DNA of 64,000 bases, taken from Acetobacteraceae bacterium (lineage in GTDB: Bacteria; Pseudomonadota; Alphaproteobacteria; Acetobacterales; Acetobacteraceae). The notes below the pieces were generated by a model, which worked only from the letters and a program-made list of their open reading frames with translations, made no database searches and was not told where the DNA came from. The stretch is from positions 1,158,501-1,222,500 of the forward strand of contig CP039460.1 of assembly GCA_004843345.1 (NCBI GenBank), given 5' to 3'. How positions within the stretch are numbered: position 1 is the stretch's first letter; each line of letters starts with the position of its first letter. The translations under genes and the position numbers were made by a program. Of the stretch, positions 19,501 to 27,895 are shown piece by piece.

Positions 19501-19680
19501 AAACGCAATCAACGTTTGAATTCTGAGATGCTTGAGGATTTGATTGATGATCCCGAACTTTCTTTTATGGAGCGTTCTCAAAAAAGGGAGGCTTTTGGAA
19601 AAGCCGTTGCAACAGAGCTCCGTAAACTTGAAGCAGAAATAGGTAAAATTAGGGATATTCATACATATGACGCCGAATAA
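16507..19680 (+). CDS. hsdR: Type I restriction enzyme subunit HsdR
   Basis: ATP-dependent translocase/endonuclease subunit, 1057 residues. The N-terminal PD-(D/E)xK nuclease shows Asp in RHDVILLL and E167/K169 in QIELKRPG. The SF2 motor follows with TGSGKT (K313), DECH (D422), GFTGTPIF (motif III) and MLLTGFDSKYLNTLYVDK and AFSRTNR (motifs V-VI). A very acidic stretch, EEEDSPEEEGEEDQDS, lies near residue 870, before a C-terminal helical region that in relatives binds HsdM/S. The size and motif layout resemble the EcoR124-type subfamily. hsdS overlaps the last 14 bases. Confidence 0.96.
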   Translation: MSDLSPSIHLSNEQKFSSEEYKRDPKNPFLELAIEDKLVRQLVEQQGYVYCSDISTDEQIKANFRKKFEDLNNVHLSDHEFRALLDQIINADVFVAAKNLRSKHTLIREDGTPLIYSLVNLKSWCENHFELIRQPRFLHPDSEGSLKKSQRHDVILLLNGLPVVQIELKRPGLSPRRALEQIANYKKAQGNPYTNTLLCFIQIFVAASESEVFYFANNNLKFLQFGAKEQYLPIYQWADEKNKKITSLKDFANSFLEKCPLAQMIARYMVLMETEKKILMMRPYQIYAVREIVKIIQENNGNGYIWHTTGSGKTLTSFKASTLLKEMDDSKVKKVLFVVDRKDLDSQTRDEFNKFQAGCVEENSNTRVLIERLLSDSYADKVIVTTIQKLGGALTAKGEGKRQNYQEELQILKNEKMVFIFDECHRSQFGIYHKAIKDFFPNSQLFGFTGTPIFEANATNKRLEQGDAEDTSDYVYLKTTDDIFHKCLHSYLIADAIDDKNVLPFHIHYYGAQDENEEEVSPSPEVIAKAILGELHDRATASRRFNAVFATSSIDDAIAYFDLFERLQQEKLAEDPDYKPLKIAAVFSTPPGVSKDSDQIQEDLETEKEEYKLAKTDEEKAKIQGKTEGLKRIIAHYNKLFGTAERIEEFGSYYADVQRRIKQHGSEDPTLKDQKLDLVIVVDMLLTGFDSKYLNTLYVDKNLKYHGLIQAFSRTNRTLNDSKPRGNILDFRNQKKNVQEAVELFSAADGEMADKQVWFVLKADKKIERLKEQMDTLREFMQDQGLELTPSEVSNLHGNEARAEFVRQYGEIKQTQKDLEQYTDLTPEQKKTIEDILPKEDILGFDQKYQEIGLKLVEEREGEAEEFDEEEDSPEEEGEEDQDSIENLELKLVLFSSELVDYDWIMARVAECMSSDTVPQWANKRIRQLIRADSKFSGVEKDLLETWMDTIQPGRYTKEDMYSSWENFRSEAQKGAFEVVARKFDVAPEKLEIVVNWIKRNQRLNSEMLEDLIDDPELSFMERSQKREAFGKAVATELRKLEAEIGKIRDIHTYDAE

Positions 19681-20872
19681 ACAAGCGATGCGTCATATCC
19701 CTCGCCTGCGCTTCTTTGAATTTCGGGATGCCCCTGCATGGGAAGGAAAGAAATTGGGGAAGGTTGCTTCACTCGTTGCGGATAAAATCTCAAGTAAACA
19801 ACTTCCAAAAGGTCGCTATCTTTCAACAGATAGCATTTTGCCGAATTTTTCAGGTGTTTTGTTTGGCCATTCGTCCTTACCAGAGGGGAATGTAACCTAT
19901 TTTTTAGAAGGTGATATTCTTCTTTCAAATATTAGAATTTATTTAGAAAAAGCATGGTTAGCAGATGGTTTGGGAGGCTGTTCAAATGACTGTCTCGTAT
20001 TCAGAGCAGGGAGCTGCATAAACCCTTACTTTTTATATCATATACAGACAAGTAAAGCTTTTATAGATTATGCCGTTAAAACTTCGAAGGGTGTTAAAAT
20101 GCCCCGTGGCGATAAGGGGTCATTATTAGACTATCTTCTCTATCTCCCCTCTATTTCAGAACAAAAGAAGATAGCGGATTGTTTATCTAGTTTAGATGAC
20201 TTGATTGTGGCGACGTCCGATAAAGTAGAAAAGCTTAAAGAATATAAAAAAGGGCTCATGCAAAAGCTCTTTCCGAAAGAAGGAGAGACAACGCCACGCC
20301 TGCGCTTTCCTGACTTTCGAGATGCCCCTGCATGGGAAGGGAAGAAGTTGGGGGAGATTGCGCATATTGTTATGGGAAGCTCTCCTGCATCTACTTTCTA
20401 TAATGATGAAAAAGATGGCCTTCCTTTATTGCAGGGTAATGCAGATATTAGAAATCGTGTTTCATGTCCCCGAATATTCACGTCTTCTATTACGCAAGAA
20501 TGTAAAGATGGAGATATTCTTTTAAGTGTTAGAGCGCCTGTAGGCATGATTGCACGCTCACATCACCATGCTTGTATAGGGCGAGGCTTAAGTGTTTTAA
20601 GAACTTACAGAATAAATAATCAAGATTTTCTTTATCAATATTTAATTCAGCTTGAATCAAAATGGAGTAGATTGTCCCAAGGGAGTACTTTTGAGGCTGT
20701 TAATAGTGCAGATATTAAAAGTCTTTGTCTTTTTATCCCTGGTTTTCTAGAACAAAAGAAGATAGCGGCGTGTTTATCCAGTTTAGATAATTTGATTGCG
20801 GCGACAGCAGAAAAGGCCGAACAGCTTAAGAAATATAAAAAAGCCCTCATGCAGAAATTATTTCCTGCCTAA
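19667..20872 (+). CDS. hsdS: Type I restriction specificity subunit HsdS
   Basis: A 401-residue specificity subunit with two target-recognition domains. Each half starts with nearly the same block (FRDAPAWEGKKLG at residues about 18-30 and again about 216-228) and ends with the coiled-coil spacer EQKKIA-CLSSLD-LI-AT followed by YKK-LMQKLFP. The variable recognition domains lie between. The ATG overlaps the end of hsdR (ATGACGCCGAATAA), so translation is coupled. The two halves are direct repeats at DNA level, listed separately. The recognised DNA sequence cannot be predicted by eye. Confidence 0.95.
   Translation: MTPNKQAMRHIPRLRFFEFRDAPAWEGKKLGKVASLVADKISSKQLPKGRYLSTDSILPNFSGVLFGHSSLPEGNVTYFLEGDILLSNIRIYLEKAWLADGLGGCSNDCLVFRAGSCINPYFLYHIQTSKAFIDYAVKTSKGVKMPRGDKGSLLDYLLYLPSISEQKKIADCLSSLDDLIVATSDKVEKLKEYKKGLMQKLFPKEGETTPRLRFPDFRDAPAWEGKKLGEIAHIVMGSSPASTFYNDEKDGLPLLQGNADIRNRVSCPRIFTSSITQECKDGDILLSVRAPVGMIARSHHHACIGRGLSVLRTYRINNQDFLYQYLIQLESKWSRLSQGSTFEAVNSADIKSLCLFIPGFLEQKKIAACLSSLDNLIAATAEKAEQLKKYKKALMQKLFPA
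19703..19767 (+). repeat. hsdS internal direct repeat A, copy 1
   Basis: About 65 bases encoding the conserved start of the first recognition domain; the second copy is at 20297-20361, 594 bases on, with roughly ten differences. The core GATGCCCCTGCATGGGAAGG is identical. Confidence 0.8.
20159..20274 (+). repeat. hsdS internal direct repeat B, copy 1
   Basis: About 116 bases encoding the central conserved spacer helix; the second copy is at 20750-20865, 591 bases on. Both begin GAACAAAAGAAGATAGCGG and diverge moderately later. Confidence 0.8.
20297..20361 (+). repeat. hsdS internal direct repeat A, copy 2
   Basis: Second copy of the repeat at 19703-19767, at the start of the second recognition domain. 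Confidence 0.8.
20750..20865 (+). repeat. hsdS internal direct repeat B, copy 2
   Basis: Second copy of repeat B, encoding the C-terminal conserved helix just before the hsdS stop codon. Confidence 0.8.
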
Positions 20873-21012
20873 TTTAACAGGCGATTTTAAGGGGAATGGA
20901 AGACGGATTACCGCTCTTTAAGTTGATTTATTAAAGCTGATTTAGGGTTGGGGAAGGGCGTCTATTCGGAGAGATTTGTTATGAAAATGGATGATAAATA
21001 AATGTATCATTC

Positions 21013-21021
21013 TGCTATAAT
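21013..21021 (+). promoter_or_regulatory. Extended -10 promoter element for hsdM
   Basis: TGCTATAAT is a perfect extended -10 (TGN plus TATAAT), 59 bases before the hsdM start in a 207-base gap after hsdS. No good -35 is seen, which extended -10 promoters do not need. Confidence 0.5.
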
Positions 21022-21079
21022 GGCTTTTTCAGAAAAAAAGCTTAATACAAATGGGAAAGATGTTTCAGAGGATTAAGAG

Positions 21080-22717
21080 ATGACAGATAATGATAAGGAA
21101 CAGTTAGGAAAAACCCTTTGGAATATTGCCAATAGCTTAAGAGGAGGCATGAATGCAGACGATTTTCGTGATTATATGCTGTCTTTTCTGTTTCTTCGCT
21201 ATCTATCGCACACTTATGAGGATTCCGCCAAAGAACTCCTTGGTAGGGAATTACTACCTTATGTTGAGAAATATAATGGGGCAGGGTTAGCTACCTGGGC
21301 AGAAGAAAATCCTAAAGAGCTTCAGGCATTGGAAAGAGAACTCCGCCGTAAGCTGCATTATGTTATTCCGCCTAAATATCTTTGGAATCATTTGGCTGAG
21401 CTTGCCCGCACGCAAAGCGATGATCTTTTAGAGATGCTGCAAGATGCCTTTAAACATATTGAAGGGAAATCTTTTCAGGATGATGTGGGAGAGGAGGCCT
21501 TTAAAGGCTTATTCTCTGAGATTAATCTAACATCTGAAAAATTAGGAAAAGGGTACGGGGAGCAAAATAAAAAGCTTTGTGAAATTATTACAGAAATTGA
21601 ATCAGGGATTGGACGTTTTTCGACAAAACGTGATTCTTTGGGGGATGCCTATGAGTATCTCATTGGGCAGTTCGCCGCCGGGGGTGGTAAAAAAGCGGGG
21701 GAGTTTTATACGCCGCAAACCGTCTCGGATATTCTTTCACAAATCGTTACTTTAGACAGTCAAAATCCTTCTCTTGAAAATCAGCGTCAAAATCTTAAAA
21801 ATGTTCTGGATTTTACCTGTGGATCAGGATCTTTGCTTTTAAATATTCACCGTCGAATGAAAGAGAGCGGACGTGAGGTTGGTATTCTTTGTGGTCAAGA
21901 AAAGAATATTACGACCTATAACCTTGCGCGGATGAATATGCTGCTGCATGGGGTGCGGCCAAGAGATTTTGAAATTTTTCATGGGGATACGCTTCTGAAT
22001 CAATGGGAAAAATTTCAAATAAGTTACGGGACTGAAAAACCGTCTTTTGAAGCTGTTGTTGCCAATCCGCCTTTTTCCTTAAAATGGAAACCTGATGAAA
22101 AATTAGGAGAAGATTTCCGTTTTAAAAATTATGGTCTTGCGCCAAAATCGGCGGCTGATTTCGCCTTTTTACTGCATGGATTTAATTTCTTATCTGATAA
22201 AAAAGGAACGATGGCGATTATCCTTCCGCATGGTGTGTTGTTCAGAGGGGGCGCAGAAGGACGTATCCGTCAAAAACTTTTAGAAGATCATTCCATTGAC
22301 ACTGTCATTGGTTTGCCTGCGAATCTCTTCTTTTCCACAGGGATTCCTGTTTGTATTTTGGTTCTTAAAAAATGCTGCCCTCAGAAAGATGTTCTTTTTA
22401 TCAATGCCTCAGGCGAGGGTAATTTTAAAAAGGTTAAAAACCAGAATATTTTAGAGCCTGAACATGTTAGAAAAATCGTTCAGACCTATGCGCACCGCAC
22501 GGAAGAGGAATATTATTCCCGCCGTGTAACCTTAGAGGAAATTGAGGCGAATGATTTCAACCTCAATATTTCACGATACGTTTCAATTACACCGCCAGAG
22601 CCAGAGATTCCGCTAGAAGAGGTTACAAAAGAAATTATTGCTTTAGACAGTAAAATTCAGGCCAGCAGTGAAAAATTTAATTCCTTTTTAAAGGAATTAA
22701 AGCTGGAAGTTTTATAG
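21080..22717 (+). CDS. hsdM: Type I restriction methyltransferase subunit HsdM
   Basis: N6-adenine methyltransferase subunit, 545 residues. The N-terminal helical HsdM_N domain covers about residues 1-150 (KTLWNIANSLRGGMNADDFRDY). GEFYTPQTVSDIL leads into the SAM motif DFTCGSGSLL (about residue 250), and the catalytic motif IV is NPPF with N329. SRYV near the C-terminus is usual. M.EcoR124I-type lengths are similar. The gene is separated from hsdRS by 207 bases with its own likely promoter. Confidence 0.97.
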   Translation: MTDNDKEQLGKTLWNIANSLRGGMNADDFRDYMLSFLFLRYLSHTYEDSAKELLGRELLPYVEKYNGAGLATWAEENPKELQALERELRRKLHYVIPPKYLWNHLAELARTQSDDLLEMLQDAFKHIEGKSFQDDVGEEAFKGLFSEINLTSEKLGKGYGEQNKKLCEIITEIESGIGRFSTKRDSLGDAYEYLIGQFAAGGGKKAGEFYTPQTVSDILSQIVTLDSQNPSLENQRQNLKNVLDFTCGSGSLLLNIHRRMKESGREVGILCGQEKNITTYNLARMNMLLHGVRPRDFEIFHGDTLLNQWEKFQISYGTEKPSFEAVVANPPFSLKWKPDEKLGEDFRFKNYGLAPKSAADFAFLLHGFNFLSDKKGTMAIILPHGVLFRGGAEGRIRQKLLEDHSIDTVIGLPANLFFSTGIPVCILVLKKCCPQKDVLFINASGEGNFKKVKNQNILEPEHVRKIVQTYAHRTEEEYYSRRVTLEEIEANDFNLNISRYVSITPPEPEIPLEEVTKEIIALDSKIQASSEKFNSFLKELKLEVL

Positions 22718-22803
22718 GCGTTAGGTTAGAATTTTTCTTTAAGCTTCACATCAAAAGCATCAGCTTCTACGCTTAAGCTTCTTAATGTGAGCAGGAGGTT
22801 CGA

Positions 22804-23640
22804 ATGGCTGCGTTTTTAAAGAGTGCCAAAGACTGCGTTAAACTCAATGACGGACAGGCGATGCCTTGGATTGGTCTTGGGGTGTGGGAAGTTACCAATG
22901 ACGAGGCGGATAAAATTGTCCGAACGGCAATTAAGGTTGGGTATCAGGCCGTGGATACCGCTTCTTTTTACAAAAATGAGGTGGGTGTTGGAAAAGCCTT
23001 AAAAGATAATCCCGATATTTTTGTGACGACAAAAGTTTGGAATGATGATCAAGGCTATGACAAAACGCTGAAAGCTTTTGAGAAAAGTGCCCATAATTTA
23101 CAGCGTGAGGTGATTGATCTTTATCTCATTCACTGGGCAATGCCACAGCAAAATCAATATGTGGAGACGTGGAAGGCGCTCATTGAATTACAAAAACAAG
23201 GACGAGTGAAATCCATTGGGGTTTCTAATTTTGAAAAAGACCATTTAGAGAGAATTATCGGAGAAACAGGGGTTGTTCCTGCTGTTAATCAAATTGAGCT
23301 TCATCCGCTTTTTCAGCAGGAAGCGTTGCGTGCTTTCCATAAAAAACACGGTATTCAGACGGAGGCTTGGCGTCCTTTAGGGAAGGGGCGTGTTCTGGAT
23401 AATCCTGTGATTGGTAAAATTGCCAAGGCGCATGGAAAATCTCCAGCCCAAATTATCTTGCGCTGGCATTTGCAAAATCAGGTTGTTGTCATTCCGAAAT
23501 CGGTTCATGAGGAACGTATGGTTCAGAATAGAGAATTATTTGATTTTTCCTTAACCCCAGAAAATATGGAAACAATGAAAAGCCTCAATGATCCTAAGGG
23601 GCGTATGTGCACTGATCCTGCAAATCCTATTTTTAAATAG
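22804..23640 (+). CDS. Aldo/keto reductase (2,5-diketo-D-gluconate reductase type)
   Basis: NADPH-dependent carbonyl reductase of 278 residues with the full AKR tetrad: D51 (AVDTA), Y56 (SFYKNE), K77 (TTKVW) and H110 (LIHWAMP). Later blocks GVSNFEKDHLERI, NQIELHP and IPKSVHEERM are those of the AKR5/DkgA-DkgB branch. Strong ribosome site AGGAGG 6 bases upstream of ATG. Sugar ketoacids are plausible substrates in an acetic acid bacterium, but methylglyoxal and other carbonyls are equally possible. Confidence 0.92.
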   Translation: MAAFLKSAKDCVKLNDGQAMPWIGLGVWEVTNDEADKIVRTAIKVGYQAVDTASFYKNEVGVGKALKDNPDIFVTTKVWNDDQGYDKTLKAFEKSAHNLQREVIDLYLIHWAMPQQNQYVETWKALIELQKQGRVKSIGVSNFEKDHLERIIGETGVVPAVNQIELHPLFQQEALRAFHKKHGIQTEAWRPLGKGRVLDNPVIGKIAKAHGKSPAQIILRWHLQNQVVVIPKSVHEERMVQNRELFDFSLTPENMETMKSLNDPKGRMCTDPANPIFK

Positions 23641-23925
23641 TTTCTTTCCTAGAAGGGTTTCCGCTGGAAAAGATGTTGAATTTGATGTCTATTTTTCTGG
23701 CGGAAACCCCCTATCGGGGCGTTGAGGGGGATTTTCTTATCTATTTTTGTTTTTTTAGATTTATTTTTGATTTGGAAAAAGCTAGATTTCTTAAAGTAGG
23801 GATTTAGTATTTTTTACTCATATTGTAGCGATCAAGCCTGTTTTACGGTTTGAAGCTAAGCGGTGAGTTGTAAAACACAACCAGATCCATTGAGCAACCA
23901 TACCTGTAAAATGGATGGAAGTTGA
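23641..23925. other. Intergenic region with terminator-like repeats
   Basis: Downstream of the aldo/keto reductase, GGGTTTCCGC (23655-23664) can pair with GCGGAAACCC (23699-23708) over a long loop. CCCCCT and AGGGGG at about 23707-23730 form an alternative stem followed by a T-rich tract, a probable terminator. The remainder, before the porin, is AT-rich and shows no gene. Confidence 0.45.
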
Positions 23926-25695
23926 ATGATGAACTGCCGTGTTGTCCCTTCTTTCTTTCGTTGCAGAAACTCGCCTATCAGGTGGGTACTTATTTTTTCG
24001 ATGCTTTTTTTGCAAGCTTTTGCGCCCTTTGCGAGAGCGGATTCTGAAAGACTTCCAAATCCCGTTATTTATGAGGATGGCGATCAAGAAATCAATGTAA
24101 AACTGCATCAGAATGCTTCTAACCTTTCGGCCGCTTTGAATGGCAGGGGGAGGCGGCAATCTTCGGCCTCTCCTGTTTTGTGGATGCGGCAGCATTCGCC
24201 TTCCTTTAATCCTTTTCACGTTGAAAATGAGGATAGTGACAATGTTGTGCAGAAAGAGACAAAGGCTTTTGGGTCAATGCCTTTGCCAATCGCAGGGGGG
24301 GAGTTTTCGCCCTATTTAGGGGCGGGCTCGACCTATGTTCCTCAGCCAGCGACTTGGCTTCCAAGAAGTTTTCCAGAATGGCTGGATCAGCCAAATGTGA
24401 CAGGGGATTGGGGTGGCTGGCGTTCATGGCTTAAAAATTGGGGGGTGAATATCGGTGGCCGTTGGCTGATGGAGTGGAACGGAAATGTTGGTGGAGGGCG
24501 GACACATGCAGGCCGTTATGCAGATGATGAGGCTATTTTTGTTGATTTTGATACCCAAAAATTATTTGGGGTGCATCTTGGGACAATTCATTTTTTGATG
24601 ACTCTGCGTCAGGGATCGAATGCGGCAATGATGGCGGCCGTTCCAGCTTTAAACTCTGTGATGGAAATTTCTGGGGGTGGTACAGGAACACCAGGTTATG
24701 ATTTTACCCGTTTAACAAAACTTTCATGGGAAATGCTTTGGAATAAATATGTGCGTACCGAAATTGGCGAAATGAACGCTGAAACGGATTTTGAGCAATC
24801 TTCAAACTATTGGGGTGCTAACCTTTACTGCCAATTTGTCAATAACGGGATTTGCGGTGCGCCTCAATCAATTATGATGAACTCGGGCTATACATGGTAT
24901 CCAGAGGCAACACCTGCGGCTTATATTAAAATTTATCCGACAGGAGACGATCATTGGCTGATTTCTGCCGGGGTTTATACAGAAAACCATAACCATTCTG
25001 CACCGCATAACTATTGGAATTTAGGGCTGGATGATGCGGTCGGCGCTTTCGTTCCTGTTCAGTTAGGATGGCACAAAGGGGGTATTTCAGATTATGAAGG
25101 CCCGTTGCAGGCCAATATCAAAATCGGCGCTTATTGGGATTCCCGTTGGGTAAAAGATGTTTATTCCCAGTTGCCGACCTTTGCTGGAAATGCGATGCCA
25201 GCCTCGGCTTTGGCCTACGCTGATCCAAAACAGTTGAGAAGTCCTTATGGCGCATGGATTCAGGCAGATGCGATGCTGGAACGTGACGGAAGAGACCCCA
25301 GAAGAGGTTTAAGCCTTTTTGGCAGTTTTACTTGGGGTGATCCGAGGGATTCTGTTGCCCCGTATTTTGTAACATTGGGTTTGACCCGAAAGGGGACGTT
25401 TCCCAACAGGCCGAATGATACGTTTAGTATTGGCGGTAAAATGCTCTGGGTAAATGATCAGTTAACGCAATGGGTCAAGGATTTGCCTCAAAGTGTCTGC
25501 GATACGCATGAATATGGATATGGCGGAGGCTGTTATGCGCCCCATATGGAAAGTGCGCTGGAGCTAAATTATGGCTGGAGGCCAGCTACTTGGCTTTTGG
25601 TTCGTCCAGATTTACAGTTCGTTTTCAGTCCAGGTGGAACAAAACGCTACGCAACGGCAACCGTTGTTGGATTAGAATCCGCCGTAACGTTTTAA
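23926..25695 (+). CDS. OprB-family carbohydrate-selective porin
   Basis: Outer-membrane sugar porin, 589 residues. An N-terminal signal peptide (WVLIFSMLFLQAFAPFARA) is followed by about 110 less conserved residues, then the OprB signature region VTGDWGGWRSWLKNWGVNI, LFGVHLGTIHFLMTLRQGSN, and the barrel strands. It ends in ATVVGLESAVTF with the terminal Phe that beta-barrel outer-membrane proteins need. Acetobacteraceae carry many OprB copies, used for uptake of glucose and other sugars for periplasmic oxidation. The specific sugar is not readable. Confidence 0.92.
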   Translation: MMNCRVVPSFFRCRNSPIRWVLIFSMLFLQAFAPFARADSERLPNPVIYEDGDQEINVKLHQNASNLSAALNGRGRRQSSASPVLWMRQHSPSFNPFHVENEDSDNVVQKETKAFGSMPLPIAGGEFSPYLGAGSTYVPQPATWLPRSFPEWLDQPNVTGDWGGWRSWLKNWGVNIGGRWLMEWNGNVGGGRTHAGRYADDEAIFVDFDTQKLFGVHLGTIHFLMTLRQGSNAAMMAAVPALNSVMEISGGGTGTPGYDFTRLTKLSWEMLWNKYVRTEIGEMNAETDFEQSSNYWGANLYCQFVNNGICGAPQSIMMNSGYTWYPEATPAAYIKIYPTGDDHWLISAGVYTENHNHSAPHNYWNLGLDDAVGAFVPVQLGWHKGGISDYEGPLQANIKIGAYWDSRWVKDVYSQLPTFAGNAMPASALAYADPKQLRSPYGAWIQADAMLERDGRDPRRGLSLFGSFTWGDPRDSVAPYFVTLGLTRKGTFPNRPNDTFSIGGKMLWVNDQLTQWVKDLPQSVCDTHEYGYGGGCYAPHMESALELNYGWRPATWLLVRPDLQFVFSPGGTKRYATATVVGLESAVTF

Positions 25696-25787
25696 GTTAA
25701 AACAATTGTGTGAGAGGTTGCATTTGCAATTTCTTTTCGACACTCTTAGGCACATAATCTTTATTGTTGTGCAGTGGGACGTTGTTT

Positions 25788-26039
25788 ATGGGTGGTGATG
25801 CTGGGTTTGGACAGCGTGTGACGCAGTGGCGTAAAAAAAGTGGCCTTTCCCGTGTGGATGTTGCAAAGGCGCTGGATATTGAAAAATCCTATTTGCAGGC
25901 CGTTGAAGAAGGGCGGATTTTCCCGACCCGTCTGGCACAGCTTGGATTTGAGAAATTTTTTGAATTGCGCCGTAAAAACCAGCCACTCCAGCGTGGGATT
26001 TTTGCGCAGAAAAAAATTTATAATAAAGGCTTTAAGTAA
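25788..26039 (+). CDS. Small XRE-type helix-turn-helix protein
   Basis: About 83 residues from the ATG at 25788. The helix-turn-helix occupies residues 5-60: FGQRVTQWRKKSGLSRVDVAKAL, then IEKSYLQAVEEGR, a Cro/CI-type pattern. The C-terminal 25 residues are basic. An in-frame upstream TTG at 25764 is less likely. No target is indicated; it sits alone between the porin and the DUF421 gene. Confidence 0.75.
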   Translation: MGGDAGFGQRVTQWRKKSGLSRVDVAKALDIEKSYLQAVEEGRIFPTRLAQLGFEKFFELRRKNQPLQRGIFAQKKIYNKGFK

Positions 26040-26061
26040 GGTGTCTTTTTCAAGATAAAAA

Positions 26062-26091
26062 TTGACACTTTCTTATAATTAAAAATAAACT
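26062..26091 (+). promoter_or_regulatory. Possible sigma-70 promoter for the DUF421 gene
   Basis: A perfect TTGACA at 26062-26067 and TAAACT at 26086-26091 with an 18-base spacer, about 60 bases before the gene start. Confidence 0.4.
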
Positions 26092-26151
26092 TCCTTTCGA
26101 TGGAGAATGCTGTCTTTCTTTTGACAGGATCGTAGGGAAGGGTAGAAAATT

Positions 26152-26961
26152 ATGTCTCATTTGCTGGATCATGTTTTTGGCGATTTAGATAGCTATTTTA
26201 CCCTATCAAAAATGAGCATGTCTTTTTATCTCTCGATGCTTTGGGAGATTCTGACAGGATTTGCGGTTGTGATTGCGTATTTGCGCTTTACAGGCCGAAC
26301 ACAGTTTTCTCAAATGAATGCGATTGATCTCATTGGCAATTTTATTATTGGCGGTGTGATTGGCTGTGCGCTTTTTTCGCCAAGCATTACGTTTATGACC
26401 TATCTGGTGGCGCTGGTGTTAAGTGTGATGGTTTTAGGCGTTTTGAATTATCTTTACCTTCATGTTGATTTTTTCCATCGTGTAACAGTGGGCAATCCTA
26501 TTCCTGTGATTCGGGACGGAAAATTTTTGATGAAGCCAATTTTGTCGGCAGCGACAAAGGTCGATGTGTTAAATGTGACTTCACAGCTCAATTTGCAGGG
26601 CATTTTCTGTTTCAATGAGGTTGCCTATGCGCAGTTAGAGCCAAACGGTGCTTTGACCGTGACAAAAAACCGTCAGGAAATCCCAGCAGTAACGATTATT
26701 TACGAAGGCACAATCCGTAAAGATGCGCTGGAAGCTGTTGAAAAAACGTCAGAGGATTTGCTAGCAGATTTCAAAAAATATGGGATTGAAAGTGAAAAAG
26801 AGATTTTCCTAGCCGAATATGCCCATAATGGTTTTCGCTATATTTGCCTAGATGGGCATGTTTTCCCGAAAGCCGCCAATCCTGAAATGGTTGGGGGAAG
26901 GCATCTTTTAGCAGAGGTGAAGGCAGAGGAAAAAGATTCCTTCTCCTCAGCTGGCCTTTAA
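26152..26961 (+). CDS. DUF421 / YetF-family membrane protein
   Basis: A 269-residue inner-membrane protein with three N-terminal membrane segments at about residues 22-45, 60-80 and 82-102. The DUF421 signature RFTGRTQFSQMNAIDLIGNFIIGG lies between the first two. After FFHRVTVGNPIPVIRDGK comes the soluble YetF domain with the block VAYAQLEPNGALTV. Molecular function of the family is not established. The gene is convergent with cdh and overlaps its end by 4 bases. Confidence 0.88.
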   Translation: MSHLLDHVFGDLDSYFTLSKMSMSFYLSMLWEILTGFAVVIAYLRFTGRTQFSQMNAIDLIGNFIIGGVIGCALFSPSITFMTYLVALVLSVMVLGVLNYLYLHVDFFHRVTVGNPIPVIRDGKFLMKPILSAATKVDVLNVTSQLNLQGIFCFNEVAYAQLEPNGALTVTKNRQEIPAVTIIYEGTIRKDALEAVEKTSEDLLADFKKYGIESEKEIFLAEYAHNGFRYICLDGHVFPKAANPEMVGGRHLLAEVKAEEKDSFSSAGL

Positions 26962-27749
26962 GGATGGATAGATTTGCAGTCATGGTCTTGGAGTTCTTCT
27001 GCAGATCCCCAGTCTAAATGCAGAAGATCGGTTTCGCCTGTCAGGAGATAGAATTTCCCTTCAGGCGCTTGCGTAACGATTAATGTTTTTTTTGCCATTC
27101 TTTCCGAATTTAAATGCTCTTTGCCACTCAAGAGGCGGAAGGGCGAGGGATCAAGCGTTGCAGCGAGTATAATTTTATAGGGGTTGCCGAGAAGGCTGAT
27201 TTCTTCTGGCAAGTTCTTGGGATTTAGCGCATGGATTTTATCCGCAACGTCTTTTTTAAGGCAGCTCATATGGATATGGAGCTGGTTTTGAGAACGCCCA
27301 AAGCGTGAATTGATGGAGAGGGAGAGAAGTTCATCGGGGATTTTCTGGTGCATGAGCTGAGAGACAATCCCCCGATTTTCCCATGCAATTTTGAAATAAT
27401 TAGGGGTTTCTTTTTGATTAAGCGCTGGGCTTTCAACGCCATAGAGGCGCTTTGTCGGTAAAAGAAGCACTTGCGCTTTGCCATACATATCTTTGAACAG
27501 CACATAACCTTCTTTTCCATTATAGGTGAGGCAGGGTTTATGATTGGGATGTTTGACACAGCGCTGAGAAATAAGATGCCAAAGAATGCTGGCATGGTGC
27601 GTTTGGTGTGGCAGATAGAAATAAAAATAAGCCAAGACACAGAGAAAAAAGGCGAGAACCACCGAGAGAATGGCGATAAAAGCTTTGCGACAGCGGAAAA
27701 GAGGCTTTTTTTTGTGAATCATATGCGGAGTGGGTTTAAAAAGGCGCAT
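26958..27749 (-). CDS. cdh: CDP-diacylglycerol pyrophosphatase Cdh
   Basis: Membrane-anchored hydrolase that cleaves CDP-diacylglycerol to CMP and phosphatidate. From the Met at 27749 (GTGGA upstream; the frame is open to 27791) it is about 263 residues. One N-terminal membrane segment (FIAILSVVLAFFLCVLAYFY) is followed by the periplasmic domain. It shows ILWHLISQRCV, PCLTYNGKEGYVLFKD and the HIT-like motif SRFGRSQNQLHIHMSC, all characteristic of Cdh. Start uncertain by 14 codons. Confidence 0.87.
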   Translation of the reverse strand: MRLFKPTPHMIHKKKPLFRCRKAFIAILSVVLAFFLCVLAYFYFYLPHQTHHASILWHLISQRCVKHPNHKPCLTYNGKEGYVLFKDMYGKAQVLLLPTKRLYGVESPALNQKETPNYFKIAWENRGIVSQLMHQKIPDELLSLSINSRFGRSQNQLHIHMSCLKKDVADKIHALNPKNLPEEISLLGNPYKIILAATLDPSPFRLLSGKEHLNSERMAKKTLIVTQAPEGKFYLLTGETDLLHLDWGSAEELQDHDCKSIHP

Positions 27750-27895
27750 TTTCCACTTTTTTTTGATGAAAAGAAAGGCGCTTGGAAACATTTTGTTTTA
27801 CAAGTTGGCAGTATGGGATAAGGATAGAGAACTTTTCCCATTTTAGAACGAAAACAGGGACAAGGCTTTACGTTAAAATTAAGGATTCATGAAAG

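Noticed and set aside
16248..23640. Genomic island or prophage at tRNA-Phe
   Set aside because: No integrase, no repeated tRNA end and no phage genes; only the restriction genes themselves hint at transfer.
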